Part shown: in pieces, positions 9,038-18,400 of the stretch | Layout of the letters: every line of letters begins with the position of its first letter | Numbering within the stretch: position 1 is the stretch's first letter | Assembly: GCA_045643185.1 (NCBI GenBank) | Contig: JAZUKH010000034.1 | Coordinates: 1-39,909 of the forward strand | From: RGIG464 sp045643185 | GTDB lineage: Bacteria > Myxococcota_A > Bradymonadia > UBA4248 | Length of the DNA: 39,909 nt | Reading direction: 5' to 3' | Position numbers and translations under genes: made by a program | The notes under the pieces: generated by a model | What the model saw: only the letters and a program-made list of their open reading frames with translations | Database searches by the model: none | What the model was told of the DNA's origin: nothing

Positions 9038-10132
9038 TTACGCATCCCAAACGGCCTTGTAAACGGCACGACGCAAATGCGAGATCGACGAAGGCTCGTT
9101 GTTGATACAACTGCGGTTGAGCAGTAGCGTCGCATGACGCTTGGTCTGAAGATCGACCCAGACGGAACAGCCCGTATAGCCAAGGTGCCCGACGACAGGA
9201 TCACCCGGTAAACGCGACGAAAGCGAATCGACTGACGTCGGACGATCCCAACCCAGCGCAAACGTCGAGTTAGGACGACGATGCGTCAAAAACATGTCAA
9301 TCACCTCACGACGCGCCGGAAAACGCCCGTCAAATAATGACGATACAAAGTCAGCGATCGCACGCGCCGTCGCAAACACGCCGGCATGACCGCCCATGTG
9401 CAACATGGCACGAACATTGTCATCGTCAGCATGACCTTGAAGCTGAACGCCATAAAGGAATTTTGTCGCCGCAATGTGGCTCTGATTCACATGGTGAAGC
9501 GGACGATACATCATCCACTCATTCAAACCGAGCGGCTTCGTCACTTTCTCAAAAAAGACCTCGTCAATCGTCTTGCCATACACGTTTTCTATGATGCGAC
9601 CAAGAACGATAAAACCTAGGTCTGAATACACCGCACAATCCGTGTTCTGACGCGGCTCAACTCGCGCAAGCTGCGTCATCAAACGACGCATCGTAAAATC
9701 GTACGTCTGCATCACTGCATAACGTCCGTGAAAATCGTACCACGGGGCCAACGGCGTCGTATGCGTCAACAAGTCGCCAATGGTACAGCTCATCAACCAA
9801 CTTGGAAACGGATCATCCACAAGACTCACGATCTTCTGGTCGATCTTCAGCAGACCTTCATCCACCGCACACATCACGATCGCGGTCGTTGAAAGCACCT
9901 TCGTTAAACTCGCAACATCGAAAAACGTCTTATCCGTGACTTTTTCGGGTTTGCAACCAATGATCGCTCGATGCGTAAAATCTTCACGCTTAGTCTTGCC
10001 CATCGAGATGCTGACAGGCTCTGAACCTGGTTCCTGCGCCACAAACTGCGCAGCGGTGTAAAGCGGCTTGAGAAGACCAGCTTTTAGCACCGTTGTCACT
10101 TCTTGGTTTAACCATTCACTATTCATTGCCAT
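9038..10132 (-). CDS. Serine hydrolase, beta-lactamase / penicillin-binding family
   Basis: 364 residues. The catalytic SxxK motif is S75-L-T-K78 (DVASLTKVLSTT), the second motif is Y169-S-D171, and a KTG-like element is GHLGYTG near 316-322. LLTHTTPLAPW (121-131) matches the 'LLTHTSGL' landmark of class-C-like serine hydrolases (Pfam Beta-lactamase). Family members include esterases, D-Ala-D-Ala peptidases and AmpC enzymes; substrate cannot be told. No signal peptide is visible (MAMNSEWLNQE), so a cytoplasmic location is likely, unlike most relatives. ATG 10132 follows TTGGAG with 7 nt spacing. The 282-bp gap upstream (10133-10414) holds only hairpins. Confidence 0.85.
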   Translation of the reverse strand: MAMNSEWLNQEVTTVLKAGLLKPLYTAAQFVAQEPGSEPVSISMGKTKREDFTHRAIIGCKPEKVTDKTFFDVASLTKVLSTTAIVMCAVDEGLLKIDQKIVSLVDDPFPSWLMSCTIGDLLTHTTPLAPWYDFHGRYAVMQTYDFTMRRLMTQLARVEPRQNTDCAVYSDLGFIVLGRIIENVYGKTIDEVFFEKVTKPLGLNEWMMYRPLHHVNQSHIAATKFLYGVQLQGHADDDNVRAMLHMGGHAGVFATARAIADFVSSLFDGRFPARREVIDMFLTHRRPNSTFALGWDRPTSVDSLSSRLPGDPVVGHLGYTGCSVWVDLQTKRHATLLLNRSCINNEPSSISHLRRAVYKAVWDA

Positions 10133-10250
10133 TCAATTACTCCAAGCTAAAAACTTTTTTAGTCAAAAAGTCTCTATCTCGGCTTTTACTACGATGTGCA
10201 ATATACCGCCTTAAAAAAACGCTTCTGATAACAAGATTTTTATCTATATG

Positions 10251-10298
10251 TTCGTTTTGTAGCTTTTATCTCTCGACAAAAAAAGCGATACAAACGAA
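10251..10298. repeat. Imperfect inverted repeat in the kinase-hydrolase gap
   Basis: TTCGTTTTGTA (10251-10261) faces TACAAACGAA (10289-10298), with an inner GCTTTT/AAAGC pairing. It is AT-rich and may be transcript 3' structure or part of the hydrolase control region. Confidence 0.35.
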
Positions 10299-10364
10299 AC
10301 ATGGCGAGATTTATTCAAATGTTTATAAAAATGAATACTTGAATCAATCAGGCAACATGACGTG

Positions 10365-10398
10365 CATATCGCGCAATGTCAGATCATTGCGCGATATG
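10365..10398 (-). terminator. Perfect 14-bp hairpin downstream of the kinase gene
   Basis: CATATCGCGCAATG (10365-10378), loop tcagat, CATTGCGCGATATG (10385-10398). It begins 16 nt beyond the kinase stop. There is no T-tract on the minus strand, so it is either a non-canonical terminator, an mRNA 3'-end stabiliser or a binding site. Confidence 0.5.
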
Positions 10399-10414
10399 AC
10401 GAATTAAAAATGGA

Positions 10415-12637
10415 TCAGTCTTCAACGAGATCAGCAAAGACGCGGTATTCCGACTGCTCGTCAAAATCGAGATGTTTCTTCCAAGTTTGGCAACCGGATG
10501 CACGAACTTCGAGCGTAATATCGTTTTCAGAGGCATCGAGGTTCGTGATAAGGGTCGGTGTACTTCCCTTATCGACACATTTACCATCTTCAGTACAGAT
10601 ATAAGCCGTGGCATTGCGATTCGCTTTGACCTCGACGGCCCCCAATTGCTTTTCGAGCGTAAACGCGTATTCAAGCTCGTTTTCTTCGAGTTTAAAAGTC
10701 TTCGTGACGGGCGCATAACCAGAACGCGTCACTTTGAGCGTATAAGTTTCGCCGACCTTACCAGATAAGTGACGAAGTGCTCCGGCCGCGCGTTCGAGCT
10801 CACCATTGACGTAAAGGCGTGAATCTTCGGGCGAAAGTGTCACCTCGTAGTCGACGATGATCGGCAGGGCATGCGTCATTTCAAGGCGCGATTCAGAAGT
10901 CCCGTTCTGAAGATTGACCGTAAATGTTTCAGATTCGTAACCATCCATATCGACGGCGATCTCATATCGACCATCTTTCAGATGTTCAAACGTCGCCTTG
11001 GCACCCACAGAAGAGGCGATCGGCGCCGCATTTTCGGTACGCGGATAGTTGTAGATCTCGATATTGGCACGACGAGCCGCGTCGACATCCGGCACGACCG
11101 AGAGAGACAGATTGGCTTCCGTCGGCAGGTTCGGCACCGGCGCCGGTAACGCAATGACGTTCGTCAAAACGAGGATCGACGCAATGATGAACAGCGTACA
11201 CACCGTGATGATGGTACCAACGAGTCGACGACGCTGCATATTCTTGCGCTGAATTCGGCGCATACGGCTGTGTTCCGGGTCTGAAATGGTCGGCGCAACG
11301 CCTTCAGGCGTCAATTCGACATTCGGATCGAACTCGTCGACCGGCGCTTCTTCAGCTTTACGGGCTTCTTCAAGCTTTTTAAGATCAATTCGGTGAGAAT
11401 CAAGATGCTGATCACCGCCCATAGGAACCACAGGCAACGAGGTGATCGATTTGCGCCCCTTCGGTAGCTTGGACGCATTAAGACTCAAACGACCAGGAAT
11501 GTCCGGCATCTTCGGCGAATCGGTCTTACTGTCCGTAAAGATCTCGCCCTCGCTCGCGCCATCCGCACCGATCTCAGGAATAATGTTCCCCTGACGATCA
11601 ATGGCCTTATCTTCGCTGATATCGTGCGCATGCTCTTTATTGTAGGCCTCAATATCCGCTTCCGTGTTGATCATTTCAAAGATCTGGTGTTTCGCGCTCT
11701 CTTCGGCATACATCGCCGAAAACGTCGTCTGAAGCCACGTCGCCAGATGCCACATCGTGTAAGGCGGCTCGCAACTGCTGATGAACTCCATAAGATCCAT
11801 GATCATATCACTCGCCCACGCGTAGCGCTGGTTTGGATCTTTTTCCAAAGCTTTCATACAGATGCGATCAACGACATCTGGAATCATCTTGTTGTATTTT
11901 GAGGGCTTCTCGATCTGGCATTCTTTGACCATCTCGAGAATCGCATACTCGCTTTCCGAAATAAAAAGACGACGACCCGTCAGAAGTTCCCAGAAAATAA
12001 CGCCGAGGGCAAAAATATCGGAACGATGGTCGATCGGCAGATCAGAAGCCTGTTCCGGACTCATGTAGCTGAATTTGCCCTTCTTGACGCCCGTTTTGGT
12101 ATTGGATGTGCGTTGCGACGCCTTGGCTACACCAAAGTCGATGAGCTTAACAAGACCACTGAAATCGGCGAGCAAGTTTTGAGGACTCACGTCGCGGTGA
12201 ATCAGGTTAAGCGGTTGACCCGTCTTGGAATCCACGGCCTTGTGCGCGTAATCCAACCCCTGAGCCGCCTGCGCAATGATATAACACGCCTGGCTAACGC
12301 TCATGATCTTACGCTGTCGACGATAATACGATTGGATCGCCGCAATGTCGCGACCGCTAATGTATTCCATCGCGATGTAATGCGACTGACCCAAACGACC
12401 AAGCTCATAAATTTGGCAAACGTTCGGATTCTCGAGTTCAACAGCGACTTTAGCCTCATTAATAAACATCGACACGAATTCTTCGTCCTTAGCCAGATTC
12501 GGAAGAATGCGTTTGATGGCAAAATATCGCCCAAACTGCGGCTGATTCAGCAGTTTCGCGCGATACACTTCGGCCATACCGCCGACACTAATGCGTTCAA
12601 GAAGGATGAATTTGCCAAAAATAATAGGTCTGATCAC
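10415..12637 (-). CDS. Membrane Ser/Thr protein kinase with PEGA-like periplasmic repeats
   Basis: 740 residues from GTG 12637 (GGGGAA 6 nt upstream). The Hanks-type kinase domain spans about 8-290: Gly-rich loop ISVGGMAEVYRA (16-27), Lys42 in FAIKRI, Glu61, catalytic HRD at 147-149 (IHRDVSPQN), DFG at 167-169 and SPE at 194-196, all intact. A polar linker (about 320-470) leads to one transmembrane segment (about 472-495, TIITVCTLFIIASILVLT). The exterior region has three PEGA-like beta units (about 524-588, 595-662, 665-735; for example LKDGRYEIAVDMDGYES). Kinases of this layout are common in Myxococcota. Likely partners are phospho-Thr readers such as the FHA protein at 22110-23516 (inference). 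Confidence 0.92.
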   Translation of the reverse strand: MIRPIIFGKFILLERISVGGMAEVYRAKLLNQPQFGRYFAIKRILPNLAKDEEFVSMFINEAKVAVELENPNVCQIYELGRLGQSHYIAMEYISGRDIAAIQSYYRRQRKIMSVSQACYIIAQAAQGLDYAHKAVDSKTGQPLNLIHRDVSPQNLLADFSGLVKLIDFGVAKASQRTSNTKTGVKKGKFSYMSPEQASDLPIDHRSDIFALGVIFWELLTGRRLFISESEYAILEMVKECQIEKPSKYNKMIPDVVDRICMKALEKDPNQRYAWASDMIMDLMEFISSCEPPYTMWHLATWLQTTFSAMYAEESAKHQIFEMINTEADIEAYNKEHAHDISEDKAIDRQGNIIPEIGADGASEGEIFTDSKTDSPKMPDIPGRLSLNASKLPKGRKSITSLPVVPMGGDQHLDSHRIDLKKLEEARKAEEAPVDEFDPNVELTPEGVAPTISDPEHSRMRRIQRKNMQRRRLVGTIITVCTLFIIASILVLTNVIALPAPVPNLPTEANLSLSVVPDVDAARRANIEIYNYPRTENAAPIASSVGAKATFEHLKDGRYEIAVDMDGYESETFTVNLQNGTSESRLEMTHALPIIVDYEVTLSPEDSRLYVNGELERAAGALRHLSGKVGETYTLKVTRSGYAPVTKTFKLEENELEYAFTLEKQLGAVEVKANRNATAYICTEDGKCVDKGSTPTLITNLDASENDITLEVRASGCQTWKKHLDFDEQSEYRVFADLVED

Positions 12638-12727
12638 TGTATTTCCCCGATACGTAATGGGTACACAAAAAAGCGCGCACTATGTAGCGCGCACCCTTTG
12701 GTTTGGCAAGTTTTAGGTTTTATTTAT

Positions 12728-12851
12728 GGGGGGCGTTCCCCCCTACGCGCCTATTTGGTATTTCTGTAGTCCACACGTCTCTAGAGACGCGTGGTTCCAC
12801 ACGTCTCTACAGAAATACCAAATACGTCGCTACCCCCTGCCTGGCGGGGCC
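12728..12851. repeat. Composite palindromic repeat, copy A
   Basis: The left end is GGGGGG-cgtt-CCCCCC (12728-12743), then TACGCGCCTATTT. A perfect 17-bp stem pairs ATTTGGTATTTCTGTAG (12753-12769) with 12807-12823, and AATACGTCGCTACCCCC followed by CCTGGCGGGGCC closes it at 12851. The core carries nested CGTCTC-ta-GAGACG and two copies of TCCACACGTCTCTA. It sits 7 nt after the TonB-receptor stop. Same architecture as copies at 19906-19976 and 34164-34279. Confidence 0.85.
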
Positions 12852-12858
12852 TAGCACA

Positions 12859-15402
12859 TCACTCTTCAGTCTCTCTAAACGGATAAACGAGGCTGAACAT
12901 GACGGAATAGCGGCTGACAGGCACCGCCTCAGTCTCATAGTAATAACGGTACGTCGGCGACGACAGCATGTTTTCCGAAAGAACCATGGAGCCCTGCACC
13001 GAGAAGCCGAGGTTGGCGGGCAAACCAACCGTGACGGCCGGCTGAAGTATGGCGTAGAACGGGTTAGAATACTTGTTGCCGTTTTCATGCACGCTGCTCA
13101 ACTGGTTTTTCGCATCCACAAAGACGCTGTCCGTCGCCGGGGATGACGACACAAGGAACGTCGCCAAGTCAGCGGAAACGTGTTCATCGACGTACGAAAA
13201 TCCGAGTTTGAAACGATGACGCGCATCGTCAACGATGTTCTCATCAAAACCACCGCCGTTTTCGGTATTGCTCATCTTCGAATACAGGAAGTTGTAGTGC
13301 GTATAAATATCCCAGTTGGTATTCAACTTGGCATTGAGTGAGAACTCAAAACCGGTGATCCAGGCGTCCGTATTCTGAATGGCACGATATTTACCAAGTT
13401 CGCCAATAAATCGGCTGCCAAACGAGCCGTATGAAACGACAGAGCTCTTCTGTTCGCTCGACACGTATTCATACGAGATCAAGTCCTGCATGTACGAAGC
13501 AAAACCATCCAGACGGAAGGAAAGAAAATACGTCGGGGTAAAGGCGAGTGACAACTCGATGTTGTGAATTTTCTCGCGCTTAAGGCCATCTTCGCCAAGA
13601 AGACCAGGCAGGTAGTCAAACGTATCTGCATAAAACTGGAACGGCGACGGATTCTTAAAAGCATTACCGATCGAAATACGCATCGTCATCCAATCGGTCC
13701 ATTTGGCCAAAAAGGCAAGTCGCATGGACGGAGCAAAATATTCGTTGTCTGTAAACCCGGAAGCCTTGTGATTTAGCTCAGAATAGCTGTCTTCACGATC
13801 ACCATTCCCAGAAAATTGTTTGATATTATTAACTTTATAAAAGTCAGCACGCACACCCAGCGTAAAGATCAAACGATCATGCCAGGCACGTTGCTCGTCC
13901 TGAATAAATAAATATGGATTAACATAACCCATTTTTTGACCTTCAGGATATTCGTTCCAGCTCAACAGATCGCCATCTTTATTATAGTTCGGCGTATTAT
14001 ACGTCGAAAAGATCGGTGAACTGATGTGATTATACTCAATACCAAGGCCGGCAATGAGTTCATTCTCGTCATAAATTCGCCACTGGAACTGACCGAGCAA
14101 ATAGAGTTTATGTTGGTTTTCAGTAAAGTTGATCTTATCTTCAAATCCATCAGGAAGCGCAGATGACTTAATGGTCTGCGTATTTCCAAGCGGATCTTGA
14201 ACCATATAATACGGCATATCGGTGCTGCCCGAAAGATTGTCGTAATGTTTATGGTTATATTGCATAAAACGGTAGGAAACGACACCCAAAACGGTCGCCT
14301 CTTCGCCGATATTTTTTTCCAGAATAAAGTCGTTATAAAATTCGCGACGATTAAAACGATAATTGTTCCCTGGATCGATCTCTTTGTTGATGACACCGGA
14401 ATAATCTTTCGAGTCCGTCACCGTGTAACCGACACCCGGCGTCAATTCAGAACCATCCGCACCAGCATAGATATCCGAAAATCCGAGTTGCCATTTAAAC
14501 ATGTCATAATTCAATTTGAAATTGAGATCATACCAATGTTTATCGGAGTTGGAATCCATGCGATTGAATCGCGTATAGTCAGCATCCTTAGCATTACCCA
14601 CGGAACTGGCCGCCGTATCCATCAAATATTTGTTATACGAATAGTCACCGATGAGACCAGGCCCCTGAGTCGTGTTGCCCGACGCGTGGATCAAGATCCC
14701 AAGATCGCTGTCTTCGCTGTTATACGCTGCAATGGCAGACGCTTTAAAGGTCAGGTTGTTCTGCAACGAGACCTTGTATTCGCCGTATTTACCAATGTCT
14801 TTCGGATCCTTGGTGAAAATATTGATGACGCCCTGAAATGCACCAGCACCATAGAGCGACGAGCCCGGACCCAAAACGACTTCGATACGTTTGATCATCT
14901 CGACGGGGTAAGTCTCGTCGAGCCAGATGCCGGAATCACGCACATCGTTCATCGGCACGCCATTCTGGAGCCACAAAATACGCGAGTTATTGTCATCGGT
15001 GCCGACAAGACCACGAATCATGACAGAGTGGAACTGCGAGTCGATCGTGATCGTTTGAACACCAGGCACGTGACGCAAAACATCTGGCAGAGAACGCCAA
15101 CCGTGTTTGGCAATATCCTTGTCGGTGATCACGTGAATGGTCGACGGCGCTTCGCTGATAAGCTGACGCTTTTTCGAAGCTGAAAATACGACGTCGCTTG
15201 CGTTCAATTCCCACGCGGCTTCGTGACGCCAGTCATCGGCGGCTGAATGTCCCGTCATGGTGTACGATTCCAACGGGTGATCGTTTTCCAACCCAGGCGG
15301 ACGAAGGTCAGGACCGATCTGAGCAACAGCTTCACTTGCGCCAAGGCACATAAAACCGGCGATCATCCAAATCATGGCGTTTTTAGAATTCATTCTGGTC
15401 AT
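12859..15402 (-). CDS. TonB-dependent outer-membrane receptor
   Basis: 847 residues. A signal peptide covers residues 1-27 (MIWMIAGFMCLGASEAVA). The plug domain follows at about 70-195 (STIHVITDKDIAKHGWRSLP, then VPGVQ, the MIRG motif, and VLGPGSSLYGAGAFQGVINI), and a 22-strand type barrel with alternating aromatic strands fills the rest. The final strand is SVMFSLVYPF, followed by RETEE, so the usual terminal aromatic is not the very last residue. These receptors import scarce substrates using TonB energy. ATG 15402 lies two bases after the stop of the nucleotidase-like lipoprotein, with AAGGA inside that gene's end, so the two are almost certainly translated together. Substrate unknown; nucleotides or phosphate-containing compounds are suggested by the neighbour. 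Confidence 0.92.
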   Translation of the reverse strand: MTRMNSKNAMIWMIAGFMCLGASEAVAQIGPDLRPPGLENDHPLESYTMTGHSAADDWRHEAAWELNASDVVFSASKKRQLISEAPSTIHVITDKDIAKHGWRSLPDVLRHVPGVQTITIDSQFHSVMIRGLVGTDDNNSRILWLQNGVPMNDVRDSGIWLDETYPVEMIKRIEVVLGPGSSLYGAGAFQGVINIFTKDPKDIGKYGEYKVSLQNNLTFKASAIAAYNSEDSDLGILIHASGNTTQGPGLIGDYSYNKYLMDTAASSVGNAKDADYTRFNRMDSNSDKHWYDLNFKLNYDMFKWQLGFSDIYAGADGSELTPGVGYTVTDSKDYSGVINKEIDPGNNYRFNRREFYNDFILEKNIGEEATVLGVVSYRFMQYNHKHYDNLSGSTDMPYYMVQDPLGNTQTIKSSALPDGFEDKINFTENQHKLYLLGQFQWRIYDENELIAGLGIEYNHISSPIFSTYNTPNYNKDGDLLSWNEYPEGQKMGYVNPYLFIQDEQRAWHDRLIFTLGVRADFYKVNNIKQFSGNGDREDSYSELNHKASGFTDNEYFAPSMRLAFLAKWTDWMTMRISIGNAFKNPSPFQFYADTFDYLPGLLGEDGLKREKIHNIELSLAFTPTYFLSFRLDGFASYMQDLISYEYVSSEQKSSVVSYGSFGSRFIGELGKYRAIQNTDAWITGFEFSLNAKLNTNWDIYTHYNFLYSKMSNTENGGGFDENIVDDARHRFKLGFSYVDEHVSADLATFLVSSSPATDSVFVDAKNQLSSVHENGNKYSNPFYAILQPAVTVGLPANLGFSVQGSMVLSENMLSSPTYRYYYETEAVPVSRYSVMFSLVYPFRETEE

Positions 15403-15404
15403 GA

Positions 15405-18400
15405 CTATTCCTTCCCTGATTCCTGGTTAGCATTATTCGAAAGCGTTGACTCAAGTGCATTGATACTGGCCTGACCATACGCTGTCTTCGTAGGTTCCAT
15501 GATCGAACGCTGCATGATGTATTTAAGTTCCTGACCTTCACGCGACACACAGTTAGACGTCGAAGATGACTGATTATCGTTGATCGCGATCTCCATGTGA
15601 CGGCAATACGCATTGTCCCACACAAATTCGGCGAGCGTACGTCCGTCGATCGTCTGAAGCGCGTCCATCGAAGCCTCGGTCAGATCACGACATACGTGAT
15701 TCTCCTCACTATCTGTCGTACTGAAAAATCGGGATAACGCTTTGCCCGTATCTGACAGGTTCGGCGGAATCGACACGGTAACCGGAACTTTGTCGTCTAT
15801 CGCCGGATCGATGTATTTGGGTAACGAATAGTTGTCGCCACCCGTTGTGATAAAGTCGGTCGTCAAAATCTTCAATTCACGCGTCACCGTCTCTTTTTCT
15901 TTTCCCGGCGTGATGTAATAGAAATTACTATGATCGTCGCTGCTGATGCACTTTTCCCACTCAGTGCCATAAATCACTTGAAGATCTTTCTCATACGCCG
16001 ACAGTTCTTCAAGTTTGTGCGTGACAGGACTCTCTTCGACATTGATCGCGGTCAGGTAGCACTTACAAACGTACGTATCCTGCTGGTTCGTCGAAATCAT
16101 CTCCTTGGAGATGTGCAACTTCATCGGATACGCCGTCAAATCGTGTGTTTTAAGATACGGATTGCGGTAAACGATGTTGTAGAAACGCCCATCGTTACTT
16201 GCATCGCGACAAATATCCTGATTAATGATGAGGTTTTTATTCTGATTCAAGATCGCCGAATCGGTGCGCGCTTCAAAACAAAAACTGTGGTCATTCGTTG
16301 CCTCGACTTCTTCACGCGAATTCTGGCAATACCCCAAAGTGTCGTACTGCGTTTCAGTGCCGTAGATCTTTGTGTAATTGGACTTCGCGTTTTCACTCGC
16401 CCAAAACTCGGCGCAACTCTCAACGGCATCGCTTTCAGCCTTCGTGGGGAAGCGATAAATGTCGAGTAGCTGATAAAGCGGTTCCTTGAGCAATTTCGAA
16501 GCATCACGCTCGTAATCGGCATCCGACGGAACGCGGTTTTTCCACATTTCCACCACGTGTTTATAGCCGTCAAACGAAGCCGTCGAGATCGTCACACCAG
16601 CCATCAACGGGTAGGCACCCAACATCTTCTGGTCACTCGGCAGACCAACTTCGATAAAGTTCACGAATGCAGACGGCGTCAGTTTTACTGATTTGAACGT
16701 GTTTTTGAACGGAATGAGTTTAGAAAAACGGGATTGAGTGTAATCCGTACGTGCGAAAGTCTCAGCCTGGTTGATCGCACCCGCGTTCATCAAAAATAGA
16801 TCATACGGCGCTTCATTGCTGCCGAGCGAACGATTGGCTTCGGTCAGCATGATGTCCGGAACAAAGCTGCCCACAAACGTCGTCTCGCTTCGAATATCGT
16901 CCTTGTTCATGCCCTTGATGTGCTGTGACAACAACGGAATATCCAGTTTATCAAAGTCGAGCAGCTGACGTTCCTTGAACGTACACGACGCAATGTCGGA
17001 CGAATAATCACACATGTTTTGACCATCGCAGCTGTCGAGCGCGCCACCGTCATAGAGGCATATCCAATTCGTTTGAAGCGATTCGACCGTGTCGTTGCCA
17101 GAAAGCTTGTCAAAACGCCCCTTCAAATAGCCGGTGCAAAGACACGACTGCATGGCATTCATCAAAATATCGTCGTCAGGCATACAGACCTGGGTATATT
17201 TCGCAGCGTTCAGACAGGTTTCCAGGTCGTTCTCCGCATTCTGTTGGCATGCACGGAACTTCACGCAGTCAAAGTAATCATGCGTTTCGTGCTTACCCAT
17301 TTCACAGGCTTCGATCCCGTCATTGGACTTCGCAGCATCGTCGTTAGAATCGACGGTCTGCTGCCTCATAAAGTAATTATAGCAGCTACAGGCTTCAGCT
17401 TCGTTACCAAATGCCTTCAACGTCTCGTGTTTGGCACACAGTTCCGCCACGTCGTCGTCGCTATAATTCATTGAAGCCAACGTTTTGTCAGTCTTCACCA
17501 AATCCAACAAACTCGATCGACAGATCGAAGGCTTGTATTCCGGCACATCCACTGGCGACTGGATCGTTGGCAAAACGAGTGCCGACTCGACTTCCGAAAT
17601 GTATGGCTTGGCAAAGCCCTTTTCAATGTCGTACTTCGAGTCGCCGCGCTTGACCTTGACACGCAGATTCGCTGTGTATGTGCCACTGTCTGGGATCTGC
17701 AACACCCAGATCGGGTGTTTGGACGAATTTTGGTAAACGTTTTCAAAATAACCTTCGCCCACGCTGCCGATCTGCGTAAAACCAAAGATGTCTTTGGTGA
17801 TGCTTTGGTTCACGTAGGGTAAGTGGTCACCAGCATTGTCCAGATTGCGCAACAGGTTTTGCGTTTTACCGTCTTCGGTCGCCTCAAAGTCATAGGGTTC
17901 CTCAGCCAGGTCCAGACCTTCGTTATTCTGATCAAACGTGCTGTTATCCATCGAGAAGTGCACGAGACCATCCATTTTTTGCGTGTCACCACTCGTAAAA
18001 CCGACGAGATGCGAATCGCCCGTCTCAGCCAAAATGCCGATGATCCCATCAAAGATCTCGTGATTCATCTCACGAATGACCGTGCGACGATAGTTTTCTT
18101 CATCGTTAAACTCTGGATTGCACCCACACTGGTCACAGCAATCCGCTTGCGCGTTCGGATTTTTTTTCGCGTCACACAGCGCAGGACAGAACTCTTTTTT
18201 GTCCTGAAGCCGGTACGCCGGAATGATCAGGTGGTCCTCACGACAGATCGTATTATCGTCATCTTCCAGGTTAAACAGCGTCTGCAGCAGACGAAACACG
18301 TTTCGTCTTTTTCCTGACGTATTGAGCTTCAACTCACCATTTTCCGAAGCCATGGGATAGTCTGAAGACGTGCTCAGGTGGGCCAACACAAAAAATGCGC

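Noticed and set aside
14197..15183. Long antisense open frame of over 300 codons inside the TonB-receptor gene
   Set aside because: It lies fully within a strongly supported gene on the other strand, and its translation has no recognisable domain. The same holds for other long shadow frames at 2392-3216 and 29440-30339.
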